Source of the DNA: Dehalococcoidia bacterium | GTDB taxonomy: Bacteria > Chloroflexota > Dehalococcoidia > JAUSJJ01 | DNA: 6,951 nt | Reading direction: 5' to 3' | Assembly: GCA_030647705.1 (NCBI GenBank) | Contig: JAUSJJ010000073.1 | Coordinates: 1-6,951 of the forward strand | Part shown: piece after piece, positions 5,406 to 6,951 of the stretch | Layout: every line of letters begins with the position of its first letter | Position numbering within the stretch: the stretch's first letter is position 1 | Made by a program: the position numbers and the translations under genes | The notes under the pieces: generated by a model | What the model was told of the DNA's origin: nothing | Seen by the model: the letters and a program-made list of their open reading frames with translations, nothing else | Database searches by the model: none

Positions 5406-6951
5406 CTATTCTCCCTCCCCTGCGCCACCGGCCAGCGCCCCCTCCTTAGCCAAAACCGTGGCAACGTCTGCCATGTCCAGTTCTTCCAGTTTTTGTCTGG
5501 TCTGTAAAGATGTCTTCCTACCCCACCCGTGGTACTGATAGTACCCGTCTTTGAGCAGTTCCAGCAGTTCGCCGAGCCTGGCGCCTTTGGCCAGCCCCTC
5601 CTGAAGAGGTTCATTCATCCATCGGTGGCACGCCGTATCGTCTTCTCGCCGGAGTCCCAGCCTGCTGTTGAAGGCCTTCTGGAGGTTGACCACCCTTTCT
5701 CCCGCGGTCACCATCTCCCCAGGAGTCATCTGGGCGCCGGTCACCGCGAGAAGGGCCTTGCTCAGCACTTCCGGGGGGACTTCCCGCAGAGTCCTGTGTG
5801 CGCCCAGGAACAGGCATACGCCCAGTGAGTTGACGATGGCCGCGAAGTACTCGCTGAGGGCGTGACCGGCGCCCTTCGACGAACACACGGCGCTTTGCTC
5901 CTTAGTGGGCTCACCCTGCCACATTGACCCGTCCGGCCTTCCGCCGTCGGTTGTGCCCAGGTACTTCTCCGAGACAGCAGCGCTTATACCCATTCCCTTC
6001 GTATGATGAGCGCCGACGGTGGCGACGGCCATGTACAGTCCGGAGCTCGGGAGCCTGCCCTGGGCTTCGTGAGTAGCGCCGCCTTTGCCGTACAAAGCGT
6101 ACTTGAGTGCGGGAACGTTCTTGATGTCCTCGATCTTCATGGCCGCTTTGTATACCCCGCCCGAAAGCAGGTCGCCCAGTTCGTTCTTGTGCAGGGCAAC
6201 GGCCTCGATGATCCGCTCCACGGCCTCCTGGTTTCCCCATTCCAGAGAGATGGTTTCTCCTGTCCATCTGAAGGTGTCCTGCCCGGTGATGATCCCACGG
6301 TCCCACAGTTCCATCAGGAACGCGATGCCCATGGCGGTTTCCATGACGTCCATGCCGTAGTCATTGCACATTTTGTTGACGTGGCAGACCTCCGGGAGGT
6401 CCGGCATATCGCAGGCGTTGGCAAAGGGGTTCACCGAGCCGAATTCCGGCTTGGGCCCCCACTCACCGGCGTGTCTTCGGGCGCCTGCGCTTTCGTTTCC
6501 CTTGAGGTGATACCAGCCGCCACAAGCATACGCGCAGCCGGCGGAACAGGCTTCCGCGCGTACTCCGATGTTGTTGGCATACCAGTTATGGTCTGTCCGG
6601 TCGATCTGGTCCGCCGGGACCAGGTGGCCCTGGTGGTTCCGGTAGGCCAGAAAGCCTACCAGGTGCAAGTCCCTTATGTTGGCGAGGGTGCCGTATCTTT
6701 TGTGGAACGCTGAGCCGGGGTCTCTTTCCTTATACTTTCTGAACTCCCTGATTGCGTCAAACAGCCCGCCCGGGTCACGTACCGGAAGGCCCTGTGTTCC
6801 ACGGGCGGCTATGGCCTTCAGATTCTTGGAGCCAAAGACGCAGCCCCCACCTCCCCTGCCGCCGGCGCGGTGGCCGCCGACCATGATAGAGGCGAACCGC
6901 ACCAGGTTCTCGCCGGCCTGGCCGATGCAGGCCACCTCCGCCTCTTCATCG
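5406..6951 (-). CDS. Aldehyde:ferredoxin oxidoreductase family enzyme (tungsten/molybdenum pterin), 5' partial
   Basis: 514 residues are visible and the N-terminus lies beyond the right edge. Family members run to about 600-640 residues, so roughly 100 are missing. AOR enzymes oxidise aldehydes to acids, or run in reverse, using a tungsto- or molybdo-bis-pterin and a [4Fe-4S] cluster with ferredoxin. Visible hallmarks (numbered from the first full codon) are: VACIGQAGENLVRFA near the edge; GGRGGGGCVFGSKNLKAI at about 30-47, the pterin-phosphate region; CSAGCAYAC with Cys135, Cys139 and Cys143; MCNDYGMDVMETA at about 194-206; the HEAQGR...GAHHTKG region; NSLGVC with Cys379, the fourth cluster ligand; and a C-terminal GYYQYHGWGRKTSLQTRQKLEEL. 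The first cluster-cysteine spacing is C-x3-C-x3-C, where the well-known enzymes have C-x2-C-x3-C. The gene is convergent with mazF. The substrate cannot be predicted, so no symbol is given. Confidence 0.92.
   Translation of the reverse strand, partial: DEEAEVACIGQAGENLVRFASIMVGGHRAGGRGGGGCVFGSKNLKAIAARGTQGLPVRDPGGLFDAIREFRKYKERDPGSAFHKRYGTLANIRDLHLVGFLAYRNHQGHLVPADQIDRTDHNWYANNIGVRAEACSAGCAYACGGWYHLKGNESAGARRHAGEWGPKPEFGSVNPFANACDMPDLPEVCHVNKMCNDYGMDVMETAMGIAFLMELWDRGIITGQDTFRWTGETISLEWGNQEAVERIIEAVALHKNELGDLLSGGVYKAAMKIEDIKNVPALKYALYGKGGATHEAQGRLPSSGLYMAVATVGAHHTKGMGISAAVSEKYLGTTDGGRPDGSMWQGEPTKEQSAVCSSKGAGHALSEYFAAIVNSLGVCLFLGAHRTLREVPPEVLSKALLAVTGAQMTPGEMVTAGERVVNLQKAFNSRLGLRREDDTACHRWMNEPLQEGLAKGARLGELLELLKDGYYQYHGWGRKTSLQTRQKLEELDMADVATVLAKEGALAGGAGEGE

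Noticed and set aside
6003..6713. Open frame of 236 codons on the + strand inside the AOR gene
   Set aside because: The reverse strand encodes clear AOR motifs throughout this stretch. The + strand translation shows no family features.

Overview
This window looks like bacterial chromosome, moderately GC-rich and densely coded. No rRNA, tRNA, CRISPR array, insertion sequence or phage gene is visible. The gene content fits an anaerobic or microaerophilic bacterium: a PDZ-less HtrA-like protease leading a MoxR/DUF58/VWA operon, a MoaD/ThiS-like protein, and an aldehyde:ferredoxin oxidoreductase (AOR) family enzyme. Chloroflexota (Dehalococcoidia-like) is my best guess, but it rests on general resemblance and not on a marker gene.

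Layout. Bases 3-167 hold the C-terminal end of a DUF3494 (ice-binding-like, adhesin-type) protein that enters from the left. A gene-poor stretch (168-450) follows. It is less GC-rich than the genes and carries a small hairpin at the DUF3494 stop codon and a good sigma70-type promoter at 333-366. From 451 to 4668, five genes on the + strand form a compact block: a membrane-anchored trypsin-like serine protease of the HtrA type without a PDZ domain, a MoxR-family AAA+ ATPase, a DUF58 protein that overlaps moxR by 20 bp, a BatA-like membrane VWA protein, and a 90-residue MoaD/ThiS-like beta-grasp protein ending in Gly-Gly. A complete mazEF toxin-antitoxin pair (4769-5352) follows with its own promoter and a perfect 14-bp palindromic operator candidate. 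On the - strand, convergent with mazF, lies an AOR-family tungsten/molybdenum-pterin oxidoreductase (5406-6951) whose N-terminus lies beyond the right edge.

How the genes may work together. MoxR ATPases with DUF58 and VWA partners are known as chaperone-like modules that help mature or assemble other proteins, including metal-cofactor enzymes such as CO dehydrogenase (CoxD/CoxE). The protease at the head of the operon suggests an envelope or protein-quality role. The MoaD-like protein at its end and the AOR next door raise the possibility of a link to pterin-cofactor supply or insertion. That link is inference from gene order only. The mazEF pair is a self-contained module sitting between the two groups.
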